Shown piece after piece: positions 18,622 through 27,386 of a stretch of 64,000 nt of DNA. This DNA is from Candidatus Ornithospirochaeta avicola (lineage in GTDB: Bacteria; Spirochaetota; Spirochaetia; Sphaerochaetales; Sphaerochaetaceae), in NCBI GenBank assembly GCA_019113245.1, contig DXHU01000020.1, positions 1 to 64,000 on the forward strand. The letters are read 5' to 3'. A program made the translations under genes and the position numbers. Numbering within the stretch: the first letter of the stretch is position 1; each line of letters begins with the position of its first letter. A model generated the notes under the pieces. The model was not told the origin of the DNA and searched no databases. It saw only the letters and a program-made list of their open reading frames with translations.

Positions 18622-18852
18622 TCAGACAATCTTCTCAATCTTTCCGCTTCTGAGGCATCTTGTGCATACCTTGATTGTTCTCGGTGTGCCATTGACCATT
18701 GTCTTCACTGATACAAGGTTAGGAAGGAAAACACGCTTCTTGGTAACACCGATATGCTGTCCGACACCGCCTGCCTTCTTTGCCTGACCTTTGCGAGGAA
18801 CAACAGATCCGCTGATTGTACCTTTTCCACAAATTTCACATCTTCTTGCCAT
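18622..18852 (-). CDS. rpmB: Ribosomal protein bL28
   Basis: This 76-residue protein is a basic component of the large ribosomal subunit. It is the zinc-binding form: CEICGK at residues 5-10 and CTRCL at residues 58-62 give four Cys ligands. The central VTKKRVFLPNLVSVK is the L28 signature. Start is preceded by AGGTGG at 9 bases. It has its own promoter and terminator, so it appears monocistronic. Confidence 0.95.
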   Translation of the reverse strand: MARRCEICGKGTISGSVVPRKGQAKKAGGVGQHIGVTKKRVFLPNLVSVKTMVNGTPRTIKVCTRCLRSGKIEKIV

Positions 18853-18910
18853 AGTTATATTCCACCTTAATAATTATTCCACTTAAGTCGGCTTTCCAGT
18901 CAACAGATTG

Positions 18911-18940
18911 AATATAGCAGAAAGCCTGTCTGTTTGTAAA
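18911..18940 (-). promoter_or_regulatory. Putative promoter of rpmB
   Basis: On the minus strand TTTACA (18935-18940) and TATATT (18911-18916) are separated by 18 bases, close to a sigma-70 type consensus. The -10 lies about 58 bases before the rpmB ATG. Confidence 0.55.
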
Positions 18941-18982
18941 TAGAGTCTTTCAAAATAAAGAAAAAAAAGCTATTTTCATATT

Positions 18983-19429
18983 ATGAAGAAAGAAATTACA
19001 CTGCTTCTTCCAGATGAGAGCGATACTCTTTATTTTGAACACTGGAAAAAGGATCTCTTTGCCTCAGCGTGCGATATCTATATGCGTCTCATTCCCCCTT
19101 CAATCATACTTGGAGAATCATATTCCACATTCTCAGACATAGACATTCCCCCATTTTTCACACTCAGCGATGAGATTATACACCCTGAGATAGGCACAAT
19201 TATCGAGATAGAAGAGAAAGATGAAGCTGAAAAAATAAAGAGAAAACTTAAAATAGAATATCCATACTGCGGTTTCTTTCTCACCCCCTCGCATGTTTGT
19301 GGCATAAAGATTGAAAAAAAGCAGATAAAGATCCGCTATATTGCAAAAGCTGAACTTGATGATAACTCATTCATCATCATTCAGAAAAAGAAGCTTTCGA
19401 GGGACAGAGAGAAGAAAGCGGGCAGCTGA
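18983..19429 (+). CDS. Uncharacterised 148-residue protein
   Basis: I do not recognise this protein. It has no signal peptide or membrane segment and is rich in Ile, Glu and Lys. The last residues are strongly basic (KKKLSRDREKKAGS). It is divergent from rpmB and its 3' end overlaps the convergent Nth-like gene by 53 bases. There is no clear ribosome site before the ATG, so the start or the gene itself is less certain than its neighbours. Confidence 0.5.
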   Translation: MKKEITLLLPDESDTLYFEHWKKDLFASACDIYMRLIPPSIILGESYSTFSDIDIPPFFTLSDEIIHPEIGTIIEIEEKDEAEKIKRKLKIEYPYCGFFLTPSHVCGIKIEKKQIKIRYIAKAELDDNSFIIIQKKKLSRDREKKAGS

Positions 19430-20006
19430 TGCATGAAGGATTGCGGCTGAAGCAGAACTCGCGTGCAAGGGCGTTGACAGCATAGCTCAAATGGCTCCAA
19501 ATACTGCTTTCATATTTCTCCTTTATCTCTCTATATACTCCATCCCTTGTGCCAGATGATGTAAGAGAAAGCCTCCTGGATGCGCGGAAGAAATGAGTGT
19601 CGACTATTACTGCAGATTCACCTAGAAAGGAGAGATAGCAGTTTGCACTTTTTATGCTTATTGCAGGAAGCTTTGTAAGCTCTGCTGTGTCACGGGGAAG
19701 CTCAAGATTATCTCTTTTCATCTCTGCAAGCTTCTTTATGCCCCGTGCTTTGTTCTTTTTCAGGCCTGCACTTTTTATGATTTCCTCTATCTCGTCAAGG
19801 CTGCAGTCTGCCAAGGCAGCAATATCCCCATAGTGCTCAAGGATGCTGTCTGTAATGCGCATTGCCATTTTGTCAGTGCTGCTTTGAGAGAGGATTACGG
19901 CAGTCATGAAAGTAAAATCCTCCTTGTATGGAAGAAAATGAGCAGTTTCAGGATAATATTCAAATAATTTATCTATAATTTCCAATTCTCTTGACAAGCA
20001 TTCCAT
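19377..20006 (-). CDS. Endonuclease III-like DNA glycosylase
   Basis: This 209-residue protein belongs to the helix-hairpin-helix base-excision family (Nth). The hairpin reads LPAISIKSANCYL instead of the usual LPGVGRKTA, but keeps the catalytic-type Lys, and VDTHFFR has the catalytic Asp. The C-terminal [4Fe-4S] motif Cys-x6-Cys-x2-Cys-x5-Cys is intact (CFSRNPSC...CPLSSLC). It probably removes oxidised pyrimidines, though the diverged hairpin could mean another lesion range. Its 3' end overlaps an unknown gene by 53 bases. Confidence 0.85.
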   Translation of the reverse strand: MECLSRELEIIDKLFEYYPETAHFLPYKEDFTFMTAVILSQSSTDKMAMRITDSILEHYGDIAALADCSLDEIEEIIKSAGLKKNKARGIKKLAEMKRDNLELPRDTAELTKLPAISIKSANCYLSFLGESAVIVDTHFFRASRRLSLTSSGTRDGVYREIKEKYESSIWSHLSYAVNALAREFCFSRNPSCISCPLSSLCPSKASFSE

Positions 20007-20030
20007 ATTTTTTCTAAACTCTTATCTGTT

Positions 20031-20103
20031 CGGGACGTCGCCTAGCGGCTATGGCGCCTGCTTTGGGAGCAGGATATCGATGGTTCGAGTCCATTCGTCC
20101 CGA
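20031..20103 (+). tRNA. tRNA-Pro (anticodon TGG)
   Basis: The 73-base cloverleaf has acceptor stem CGGGACG/CGTCCCG with discriminator A, anticodon stem CCTGC/GCAGG with loop TTTGGGA (anticodon TGG), and T arm ATGGTTCGAGTCCAT. The CCA end is not encoded. Confidence 0.95.
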
Positions 20104-20158
20104 CTATTTTTTTCTCTTCATATGATACAAAATTAATCAAATATTGTAAGCTGGTAAT

Positions 20159-20872
20159 ATGAAGAAGGCATTTTATACATTCATATTCCTGTTTCTGGCT
20201 CTCCTTCCTTCATATTCATCGATATTCTCATCCTATGATGTATCAATATATTCTACACAGGGAAATTCCGTGCAGGTCATGGATGATGAGAGGATAGGTT
20301 TTGACTATACAGCAAATGCCTTTTTATCAGACATGACAAGCGGCTTCTATATCCGGCTCGGAGCCATGTCCACATATTCAACACTCTTAAATCCATTTTT
20401 TGGTGAAAGCCAGGACATGATTGAAAATGAATACACCCTGCTCTTTGGATCCGGACCTGCCGTGCGCCGTTTTGTCTCAACCACTTTATCCTGGTATATG
20501 ACATTCGGCCTTGATGTGATGTTAGACAAGCACACTCAAAGCGATGCCTTCTCATATTTGATGAGGACAAGGAATCTTTTAAGTTTTGATTTTGATTCAG
20601 GATTCCGCCTCTCGCTTACCGAACACCTGACACTGAGAATAGGCATTGCATCAAGCTATCCTGTATTTGCCCTTGAAAGCACAAGTTATGAAAAAGGAAA
20701 AGAGGACCCTCCTCTCTTCATCCAGTATCTTTTTCTGGATGATGGGGAAAAAAGCCCTCTTGAAATCAGCGGCTACATAATCCTCGGCCACACCTATGCT
20801 AACTGGCAGGAGGAAACAAGATACCGCTATATAATCACAGAAAATGAAAGAAAACTTGAGGTCATGAATTGA
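20159..20872 (+). CDS. Uncharacterised secreted beta-rich protein
   Basis: I do not recognise this 237-residue protein. It has an N-terminal signal peptide (MKKAFYTFIFLFLALLPSYSS) without a lipobox Cys. The rest consists of alternating polar and aromatic residues such as GFYIRLGAMSTYS and FRLSLTEHLTLRIGIAS, as in small outer-membrane beta-barrels. It starts 55 bases after tRNA-Pro and overlaps the convergent DUF47 gene by 11 bases. Confidence 0.6.
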   Translation: MKKAFYTFIFLFLALLPSYSSIFSSYDVSIYSTQGNSVQVMDDERIGFDYTANAFLSDMTSGFYIRLGAMSTYSTLLNPFFGESQDMIENEYTLLFGSGPAVRRFVSTTLSWYMTFGLDVMLDKHTQSDAFSYLMRTRNLLSFDFDSGFRLSLTEHLTLRIGIASSYPVFALESTSYEKGKEDPPLFIQYLFLDDGEKSPLEISGYIILGHTYANWQEETRYRYIITENERKLEVMN

Positions 20873-21482
20873 CCATTATCACTCTCTCGACAATGTCTGC
20901 AACATGCTCTGTAGCATCCGTGCACTTCTCAAGATAGAAGAAAACATCTCGCCATCTGATCATGTTGAGAATATCATCCTCATGCTCATGAAGGCTTCTC
21001 ATAGCTTCAACAAATAGCCTGTCCCCTTCCTCTTCAAGAGTGTTTATCCTTATGATGCTCTGATGAATTGTTTTGCTCTTCTTGAAATTCTTGAATTCTT
21101 CAAGAAGCTTCACCATCTCCTGACAGCTGTCAACAACAACCTTCACAAGATCATTTGCAACAGGAAGGATCCTGTCAACGCGGTTGCAGTACATCTTCAG
21201 CACTACATCCTCAATCTTATCTGTCACCTCATCGAGGCATGAGGAAAGAAGCATTATATCCTCCCTCTCAATTGGGGTCATGAATGCCTTCATCAGAACA
21301 GCAAGCATCTCATGCTTCTTTGTATCCGCATCATGCTCTATCTCATGCATGAGCTTTACATCCTCATCAAGGCGTTTTGCGTCAAAATTCTCGATGATCT
21401 GCTGAAGCAGCTTCGCAGCCTTGAGGGAATAATGAGTACACTCCACGAAATTATCAAAATAAAATTCGTCCTGTTTCTTCAA
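20862..21482 (-). CDS. DUF47/PhoU-like phosphate transport accessory protein
   Basis: This 206-residue all-helical protein is of the DUF47 (PhoU-related, Pit accessory) family. Typical stretches are EIEHDADTKKHEM, TPIEREDIMLLSSCLDEVTDKIEDV and RINTLEEEGDRLF. Such proteins are encoded next to PiT transporters and are thought to control their activity. It follows pit by 12 bases and belongs to the same operon. Confidence 0.9.
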   Translation of the reverse strand: MKKQDEFYFDNFVECTHYSLKAAKLLQQIIENFDAKRLDEDVKLMHEIEHDADTKKHEMLAVLMKAFMTPIEREDIMLLSSCLDEVTDKIEDVVLKMYCNRVDRILPVANDLVKVVVDSCQEMVKLLEEFKNFKKSKTIHQSIIRINTLEEEGDRLFVEAMRSLHEHEDDILNMIRWRDVFFYLEKCTDATEHVADIVERVIMVNS

Positions 21483-21494
21483 TTTGATCTCTCC

Positions 21495-22547
21495 TTAGAA
21501 AATGAACATGAACAGCTTTGCCATTATAAAGCTTATAAGTCCGCATCCTGGGAATGTGAAGACCCAGGTAAGCATCATATCCTTTACGACAGAGAAGTTG
21601 ATCGCAGAAAGACGTCTTGATGCACCAACTCCCATTATCGCGCTTGTCTTTGTGTGTGTGGTTGACACCGGAATACCGAAAAGTGATGAAAGAAGCAGAC
21701 AGAGCGATGCTGCTATGTCGGCACTCGTCCCCTGATATTTTTCAAGCTTGACCATGTCCATTCCGACACTCTTGATAATCTTCTCTCCTCCGACAGAGGT
21801 TCCGACTCCCATCACTATTGAGCACAGCACCATCAGCCATACTGGAATTAGCATGCCTTCAACAGAGCTCTGACCGTTGGAGAATGCCACAGCAAGGAAC
21901 AGAACTCCTATGAATTTCTGCCCGTCCTGCGCACCATGCATGAAGCTCATTGCGGCAGCCCCGCCAATCTGCGCATATGTGAATACAGTGTTGGCTTTTC
22001 TTCTCTCAACATGGAAGAAGACAAGTGCAATGAGCTTGCAGATCAGATACCCGATGACGAAACCAAGGATAAGGGATGCAAAAAGACCGTAGATGACCTT
22101 GACCCATTCCGAAAAATTCACACCACTAAGTCCTCCGTTTGTGGCAATAGCGGCTCCAGTAAGTCCAGCAATCAGGCTATGGCTCTCGCTTGTAGGTATT
22201 CCGAGCCAGGAGGCTCCTGTAGAATACACTACAATAGAAAAAAGTGATGCAGACAGGGCAACAAGTGCGGTGTTTGTATCACTTCCGAAATCTACCATAT
22301 TTGAAATAGTGGATGCGACGCTTGCATTTATATGCGTCATGATCAATACGCCAAGAAAATTGAACACGGCGCTCATTACTATTGCCTTCCTGGCAGAAAG
22401 ACACCGGGTCGTTATACAGGTGGCAATTGCATTGGGCGCATCGGTCCAGCCGTTTACAAATATTACTGAAAGAGTAAGCAGTACCGACACAAGAAGTATC
22501 GGCGAGGATGTTGCTTCAGCGATGAAATAAGATAAAGATACGTCCAT
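21495..22547 (-). CDS. pit: PiT-family inorganic phosphate transporter
   Basis: This 350-residue membrane protein has about ten hydrophobic segments. It carries the PiT signature repeated in both halves: GWTDAPNAIATCITTR (near residue 35) and the second copy around GIPVSTTHTKTSAIMG (near residue 295). It imports phosphate with a cation. AAGGACA precedes the ATG. It forms an operon with the DUF47 gene, and a Pho-box-like repeat lies in its upstream region. Confidence 0.92.
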   Translation of the reverse strand: MDVSLSYFIAEATSSPILLVSVLLTLSVIFVNGWTDAPNAIATCITTRCLSARKAIVMSAVFNFLGVLIMTHINASVASTISNMVDFGSDTNTALVALSASLFSIVVYSTGASWLGIPTSESHSLIAGLTGAAIATNGGLSGVNFSEWVKVIYGLFASLILGFVIGYLICKLIALVFFHVERRKANTVFTYAQIGGAAAMSFMHGAQDGQKFIGVLFLAVAFSNGQSSVEGMLIPVWLMVLCSIVMGVGTSVGGEKIIKSVGMDMVKLEKYQGTSADIAASLCLLLSSLFGIPVSTTHTKTSAIMGVGASRRLSAINFSVVKDMMLTWVFTFPGCGLISFIMAKLFMFIF

Positions 22548-22571
22548 TATTGTCCTTGTATTAATGAAGTC

Positions 22572-22599
22572 TTTACAGTAAGTTTACAATAAATCAACA
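22572..22599 (-). promoter_or_regulatory. Pho-box-like direct repeat upstream of pit
   Basis: TTTACA occurs at 22572-22577 and 22583-22588, and a degenerate TCAACA at 22594-22599, so three hexamers at an exact 11-base period. This spacing is that of known PhoP/PhoB sites (TTWACA-N5 repeats). It starts 25 bases before the pit ATG. The assignment to a phosphate regulator is inference. Confidence 0.5.
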
Positions 22600-22621
22600 A
22601 GTTAAAAAAGCCTCAAAGACA

Positions 22622-23188
22622 TCATGGAACGTAAATCATTGCCCCGCAGTCTGGGCACTTGATATAAAATCCGCCTTTATGTGGGTTCTTGTCCCCGCTG
22701 ATTAAGGATACAGCTCCGTCTTTCACATTCAGTATTGACCCAGAAGATATCTCCTCAAAACCGATGCCGCTGCTTCTGAGCATTGCCCTTGTTGAGCTTG
22801 TAAGATTATCTGCTGTATACAGATATGAAGCTCCAAGCTCCTTTATGTTCTCAAAGGAAAGCTCTGAGGATACTGAAAGAATAACAGGCTTCTCGACTGA
22901 AAAAGACAGCGAGAATAGAACACTCTCCAGCTCGCTCTCGCTGCAGTTCTGAAGCACAAGCACAGTAACACCCTCTCCCTTGAGAGTGGTTATATGCTCT
23001 GAGAATCTCTCAACAAGCACGGATGAAGAGAATATGCTCTTGTAATAGTAATAATCATCGATTTCAAGGCTCTCATCCCCTTTCATTACCATATATGTCT
23101 CCTCATTTTTCTGAGGAACCACAATTTCATATGCAAATAGTCCGGAAAGCGTGAAAAGAAAGAGAAAAAGCAACAGTATTTTTTTCAT
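22622..23188 (-). CDS. Uncharacterised secreted protein with C-terminal CPDCG motif
   Basis: I do not recognise this 188-residue protein. The start at ATG 23188 has GGGAG five bases upstream. A signal peptide follows (MKKILLLFLFLFTLSGLFAYE), without a lipobox. The middle resembles a small alpha/beta fold. The C-terminus ends in HKGGFYIKCPDCGAMIYVP. The paired Cys could bind zinc or sit at a surface for redox. Single gene between pit and tRNA-Arg. Confidence 0.65.
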   Translation of the reverse strand: MKKILLLFLFLFTLSGLFAYEIVVPQKNEETYMVMKGDESLEIDDYYYYKSIFSSSVLVERFSEHITTLKGEGVTVLVLQNCSESELESVLFSLSFSVEKPVILSVSSELSFENIKELGASYLYTADNLTSSTRAMLRSSGIGFEEISSGSILNVKDGAVSLISGDKNPHKGGFYIKCPDCGAMIYVP

Positions 23189-23260
23189 ATTATCTCCCGT
23201 AACAGGATACAACAGAAACAGCACTTTTGCTATATTGACTTTAATTGAGACAAAAAAATA

Positions 23261-23334
23261 TACGCCCGATTGGATTCGAACCAATCACCTACTGCTTAGA
23301 AGGCAGTTGCTCTATCCAAATGAGCTACGGGCGC
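23261..23334 (-). tRNA. tRNA-Arg (anticodon TCT)
   Basis: On the minus strand the cloverleaf has acceptor GCGCCCG/CGGGCGT (the first pair is G-U), anticodon stem ACTGC/GCAGT with loop CTTCTAA (anticodon TCT), and T arm ATTGGTTCGAATCCAAT. The discriminator is A and CCA is not encoded. Confidence 0.95.
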
Positions 23335-23449
23335 ATATGCGTGAATCAATTCACGCTCAACTTTTATATCACATTGTTTTTTTCATGTCTAGTACCTTTT
23401 TCCTTATACTTGCATCGATCTTTGTGATAAAGTGAAAGCGGAGGATTGT

Positions 23450-24310
23450 ATGATTGTAGAACTTGAAAATGAAAGAATAAAGATGAGCATATCAACTCTG
23501 GGTGCTGAGCCGCAGAGCCTGAAGATGGAAGGAAGGGAGTACCTTTGGAATGGGAATAAAGAATTCTGGTTCCGCCGAGCTCCCCTTCTCTTTCCCTCAA
23601 TCGGACCAACGGAGAGAGACCTGATCTGGCATGAAAAAAAGGAATACAGGATGAGCAACAACGGCTTTGCCAGGGATACAGAATTTGATCTCGTTGAAAC
23701 TGATGGAAAAAGTGCCGTTTTCCGCTTGGAGGACAGCAGGAAGACAAGGGAAGAAAACTATCCATTTGGTTTTTCACTCACAGTGACATACACCCTTCTG
23801 GATAACGGGTATGAGGCAAAATGCACAATCTATGCAAAAGATGATCTGTATTACCAGTTTGGCTGGCATCCTGCATTCTCCCTTCTCATCAATGGAGAGG
23901 ATTGTGAACTAGAAGACTACTATGTCATGTTCAGCGAAGAAGAGGACCTTGTCCGAAAATATGCTGATAACGGTGTCTTCAGATATGAAGCCGGCTTTGT
24001 CAGGGGAAAGAGACTTGACTTGAAAAGGAGCGAGACTGATAAAGGAGCTATCATCCTTGATGATGTCAAAAGCAAATCTGTAACGCTTTGCTCAACTAAA
24101 GGACCTCATACAGTAAGTGCAACTCTTGGGAATATGAACACATTCACCATCTGGACTGTAAGCGGGAAAAAAGGTGCCTATATATGCCTTGAGCCGATGA
24201 CATCATTTGGAGATGTAAAGAGAGAAAAGGAAGTGTCTCTTGCAAAGGAGAACAGAAAGCTTGAAAAAGGTGAGAGCATAACATACGCAAATTCTTTCAC
24301 CATTTCCTAA
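23450..24310 (+). CDS. Aldose-1-epimerase family protein (LacX-like)
   Basis: This 286-residue protein belongs to the galactose mutarotase-like family, nearest to the LacX/hexose-6-phosphate mutarotase branch. Visible features are the early GAEPQSLKMEGREYLW, FPSIGP, the conserved HGFAR-like NNGFAR, the catalytic-type His in YQFGWHPAF, and the C-terminal ICLEPMTSFGD with the catalytic-type Glu. It likely interconverts sugar anomers; the substrate is unknown. Start ATG 23450 has GCGGAGG five bases upstream. Confidence 0.85.
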   Translation: MIVELENERIKMSISTLGAEPQSLKMEGREYLWNGNKEFWFRRAPLLFPSIGPTERDLIWHEKKEYRMSNNGFARDTEFDLVETDGKSAVFRLEDSRKTREENYPFGFSLTVTYTLLDNGYEAKCTIYAKDDLYYQFGWHPAFSLLINGEDCELEDYYVMFSEEEDLVRKYADNGVFRYEAGFVRGKRLDLKRSETDKGAIILDDVKSKSVTLCSTKGPHTVSATLGNMNTFTIWTVSGKKGAYICLEPMTSFGDVKREKEVSLAKENRKLEKGESITYANSFTIS

Positions 24311-25338
24311 AGCGCGAATGTGAAGCTTATATACGGATAATAATGCTCAAAAGATGCTGTATCCGTATTCAGGCCCAGCATGAAATAATAGCGCTCGTAT
24401 GAAAGAGAGAAAGAAAATGAGAGCATTCCGTTTTCCGGACGGAAGATGAAGAATCTGTGTTTAGTCTCAGAATATCCGGCGGCAAGAGAGAAAGAGAAAT
24501 CAGGAAGCAGGTTGAACTTTAAATCTGCAGAAGCATAAAGACTGTACTCTCCCGCCGGATTTCCTTTCAAAGTATAGCTGACTCTGGGCGAGAAAAGATT
24601 GAGATTTCCTCTTGATGTGTATTCAGGATATGAAAGGGCAATGGACATGACCATGTTTTCAACAATCAGGTTCCCGTCACTGTAGAGCCTGTTATCTTCA
24701 AGCGTGGCAAGCTTGTCCAGCTGGTATGTGAATGCTATGTAGTCAAAGTCAAACGAGAGAGAAAAACCTATTGAGAAGAAATCAGAATCGTCAAGGGTGG
24801 TATATGATGAGAAATACGCATTTGAAACCAGGTCAGAAATCCCGTCAACCCTTCTGTTCTCCCTCACCAGTGTCGTTCCCCCGTCAACTGAAAGGCCTGC
24901 TGAGAAAAAAGATATTCCCCAGCTTAAGTTCAGCGAGATTGAGATATCATTGAAGAAGCTGGCATAAAGAGACTCACTGCTCCTACTTTCAGCGTTGACA
25001 TAAAGTGAGTTTATTACATTAAGCGCTATATAACGCGACATAAAGGAAAAGATGTATTCATTTCTGTAGTTATTTATATATGGAAGCTTAAGATTCTCAC
25101 GCCAGTCTGATGCACTGTAATGCTCTGAAAATCTGACTGTAGAAAAGAACACATACTCATCAGTGCGGAAATGCATTGCCGAAGGAGAAACAAGAGTATC
25201 TTCATAGCTTCCGTTGAAAGAAGGAGAATACAGAGGACTTTCAAGAAGATTGGAAAATGAAAAAGATGATGAAGAGGCACAAAAAAGCGAGGAAAGCGAA
25301 ATCAGCAGTACCATCATAGCCATGAATATCTTTTTCAT
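24307..25338 (-). CDS. Uncharacterised secreted, probable outer-membrane beta protein
   Basis: I do not recognise this 343-residue protein. It begins with a signal peptide (MKKIFMAMMVLLISLSSLFCASS). The Cys in LFCAS does not sit in a normal lipobox. The rest has many short amphipathic strands, such as FSIGFSLSFDFDYIAFTYQLDKL and the final RYYFMLGLNTDTASFEHYYPYISFTFAL, ending in an aromatic-hydrophobic C-terminus as barrel proteins do. It overlaps the epimerase gene by 4 bases (convergent). Confidence 0.65.
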   Translation of the reverse strand: MKKIFMAMMVLLISLSSLFCASSSSFSFSNLLESPLYSPSFNGSYEDTLVSPSAMHFRTDEYVFFSTVRFSEHYSASDWRENLKLPYINNYRNEYIFSFMSRYIALNVINSLYVNAESRSSESLYASFFNDISISLNLSWGISFFSAGLSVDGGTTLVRENRRVDGISDLVSNAYFSSYTTLDDSDFFSIGFSLSFDFDYIAFTYQLDKLATLEDNRLYSDGNLIVENMVMSIALSYPEYTSRGNLNLFSPRVSYTLKGNPAGEYSLYASADLKFNLLPDFSFSLAAGYSETKHRFFIFRPENGMLSFSFSLSYERYYFMLGLNTDTASFEHYYPYISFTFAL

Positions 25339-25385
25339 CAGAACAGAGTATAACAGAAAATTCCCTTCTCTGATAGAATACTCTC

Positions 25386-26561
25386 ATGAGCACTGTGTTT
25401 TTTCATATCGATCTGGACGCATTCTTTGCTTCAGTTGAGATTCTTGACAATCCAAGAGTGAAAGGAAAGCCCCTGATAATAGGACACAGGGGACCGCGCT
25501 CTGTTGTCTCAACATGCTCATACGAGGCGCGCTCCTACGGTGTACACTCGGCCCAGAGCATGAGTGAGGCACTCAGAAGATGCCCAGAGGCAGTAGTGGT
25601 TGAGCCGAACTTCAAGCGCTACAGCCAGAAAAGCAAGGAGGTCATGAGCATAATCTCCTCATTTGCTCCAGGCTTCATGCAGATGTCTATTGATGAAGCA
25701 TTTTTAGATTACAGCAATATGGAGAAGATTCACGGACTTGCAGGAAAAGCCGCAAGGAAGCTTAAAGAGATGATAAAAGCAGAGACGGGACTGACTGTTT
25801 CTGTCGGTGTTGCTGAAAACCGGTATCTTGCAAAGCTTGCAAGCGATTATCATAAACCTGACGGGCTTACAATCGTTCCTCCAGAGAGAAAAGAGGAGTT
25901 CATAGATAAAGTGGGGCTTGAAAAGCTCTGGGGAATCGGAGAAAGCACACTTAATTCGATATATAGAAAAGGACTGAGAAACACAAAGGATATAAGAAGT
26001 CTGGAAAAAGAAAGCCTTGTTCACCTGTTTTCAGAAAATCTCGGCAATTTTCTATACAGCATAGTGCGGGGGATTGACCCAGGACTCTTCAAAGGAGAGG
26101 CAAAGAGCCACAGCCTATCAAGTGAAAGGACATTCTATCCTGATGTATATTCTATCGATGCTCTTGATTCATTCATTTTCCAGATGGCCCAGGAACTTTC
26201 TTTCAGAGCGCTTGGTGAGCATGTTGTTGCCCGCAACGTGGGGTTAAAGATAAGGTATTCTGATTTCTCGACCTACTCCTGCCAGTATACCCCATCCTAT
26301 TCTTTATATTCTTCTTCAGATATATATAAGATTGCATCAAGGCTGCTGAAGGAGAAATACAACAACAGCGGAGTGCGGCTTATTGGCCTTGTCTTAGGTT
26401 CAACATACAAGGCAGAAGAAATTGAGCAGATGGAGCTCTTCAGGGAAAAAAGCGAGAAGGAAAGAAAGCTTGAGAAGGCTATTTTAGAGCTTTCAAAGAG
26501 CGGAATGAAGATAATCAAGGCCCGTTCACTGGATACTGAAGTAAGCGACAACAAGCAGTGA
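25386..26561 (+). CDS. dinB: DNA polymerase IV (Y-family translesion polymerase)
   Basis: This 391-residue polymerase copies past damaged bases. The catalytic motifs are FFHIDLDAFFASVE (residues ~5-18), SYEARSYGVHSAQS, and MSIDEAFLDYS (near residue 100) with the paired acidic residues. SVGVAENRYLAKLASDYHKPDG and the helix-hairpin-helix LWGIGESTL follow. The late segment QMELF resembles a sliding-clamp binding motif. No SOS box is visible in the short upstream gap. The 3' end overlaps the convergent uppP by 36 bases. Confidence 0.95.
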   Translation: MSTVFFHIDLDAFFASVEILDNPRVKGKPLIIGHRGPRSVVSTCSYEARSYGVHSAQSMSEALRRCPEAVVVEPNFKRYSQKSKEVMSIISSFAPGFMQMSIDEAFLDYSNMEKIHGLAGKAARKLKEMIKAETGLTVSVGVAENRYLAKLASDYHKPDGLTIVPPERKEEFIDKVGLEKLWGIGESTLNSIYRKGLRNTKDIRSLEKESLVHLFSENLGNFLYSIVRGIDPGLFKGEAKSHSLSSERTFYPDVYSIDALDSFIFQMAQELSFRALGEHVVARNVGLKIRYSDFSTYSCQYTPSYSLYSSSDIYKIASRLLKEKYNNSGVRLIGLVLGSTYKAEEIEQMELFREKSEKERKLEKAILELSKSGMKIIKARSLDTEVSDNKQ

Positions 26562-27329
26562 CAGGACTATCCTATATAATCCAAAAGGAGCAAAGTCATG
26601 CGAACGCACGAAGCTTACTAGCTTCTTTATCACGACAAGGGACACAAGAAAAGATACAAGCGTTCCGACAAAGAGTATCAGATACTCCTCAGAGGAAAAT
26701 GAAAATCCGCTTTTCAGTATTCTTAACAGGCTTGCTCCAGCCATCACCGGAAGAGCCATGAAAAATGAGAATTTCGCGGCAAGAGGACGTGAAAATCCCA
26801 TTATTATTCCTCCAAGGATAGTAGATCCGCTTCTGCTTGTGCCTGGAATCAGGGCAAGGGTCTGAAAAACCCCGAGGAAAAATGCATCCTTAATCTTCAC
26901 ATCCTCTATCCTCTCTATCTTTGTCTTTATCCTGACTTTCCTTTCAAGGATTATGTAAAGAACGCCATAGATGAAAAGAGCAAAGGAGATAACCTGCCAG
27001 GAAGAAAGCTTCTCATCAATTATGTCATCAAGAAGGAAACCGAAAATTGCAGCCGGAACTGATGCGACAATTACCTTAAGCCATAAAGAAAGGCTTTTCT
27101 CCCTTTTCTCTCTATCTTTGACAAATGGCCAGAGCTCAGAAAAATAAAGAATCACTACAGCAAGGATGCTCCCAAGCTGTATGACAACAAGGAACACTGA
27201 ATAAAAGGCATCAGAGACATCAAGATGGATTATCTCATCTGCTAAAAGCAGATGTCCTGTGGAGCTTATCGGAAGCCATTCCGTTATGCCCTGTATTATT
27301 CCAAGTATCGCCGCTTTGATGATTTCCAT
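26526..27329 (-). CDS. uppP: Undecaprenyl-diphosphatase (BacA/UppP)
   Basis: This 267-residue integral membrane enzyme recycles undecaprenyl diphosphate, the lipid carrier for peptidoglycan synthesis. Both family signatures are present: GIIQGITEWLPISSTGHLLL near the N-terminus and LIPGTSRSGSTILGGIIMG near residue 170. Length fits the family. I start at ATG 27329 because the longer open frame adds 62 residues unlike UppP; the ribosome site is weak. Confidence 0.95.
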   Translation of the reverse strand: MEIIKAAILGIIQGITEWLPISSTGHLLLADEIIHLDVSDAFYSVFLVVIQLGSILAVVILYFSELWPFVKDREKREKSLSLWLKVIVASVPAAIFGFLLDDIIDEKLSSWQVISFALFIYGVLYIILERKVRIKTKIERIEDVKIKDAFFLGVFQTLALIPGTSRSGSTILGGIIMGFSRPLAAKFSFFMALPVMAGASLLRILKSGFSFSSEEYLILFVGTLVSFLVSLVVIKKLVSFVRSHDFAPFGLYRIVLSLLVVAYFSIQ

Positions 27330-27386
27330 AGCAAAAAGATTAATTGAATATAGAAAAGCAATCAAGAAGGGAATATCATTCTTTCT

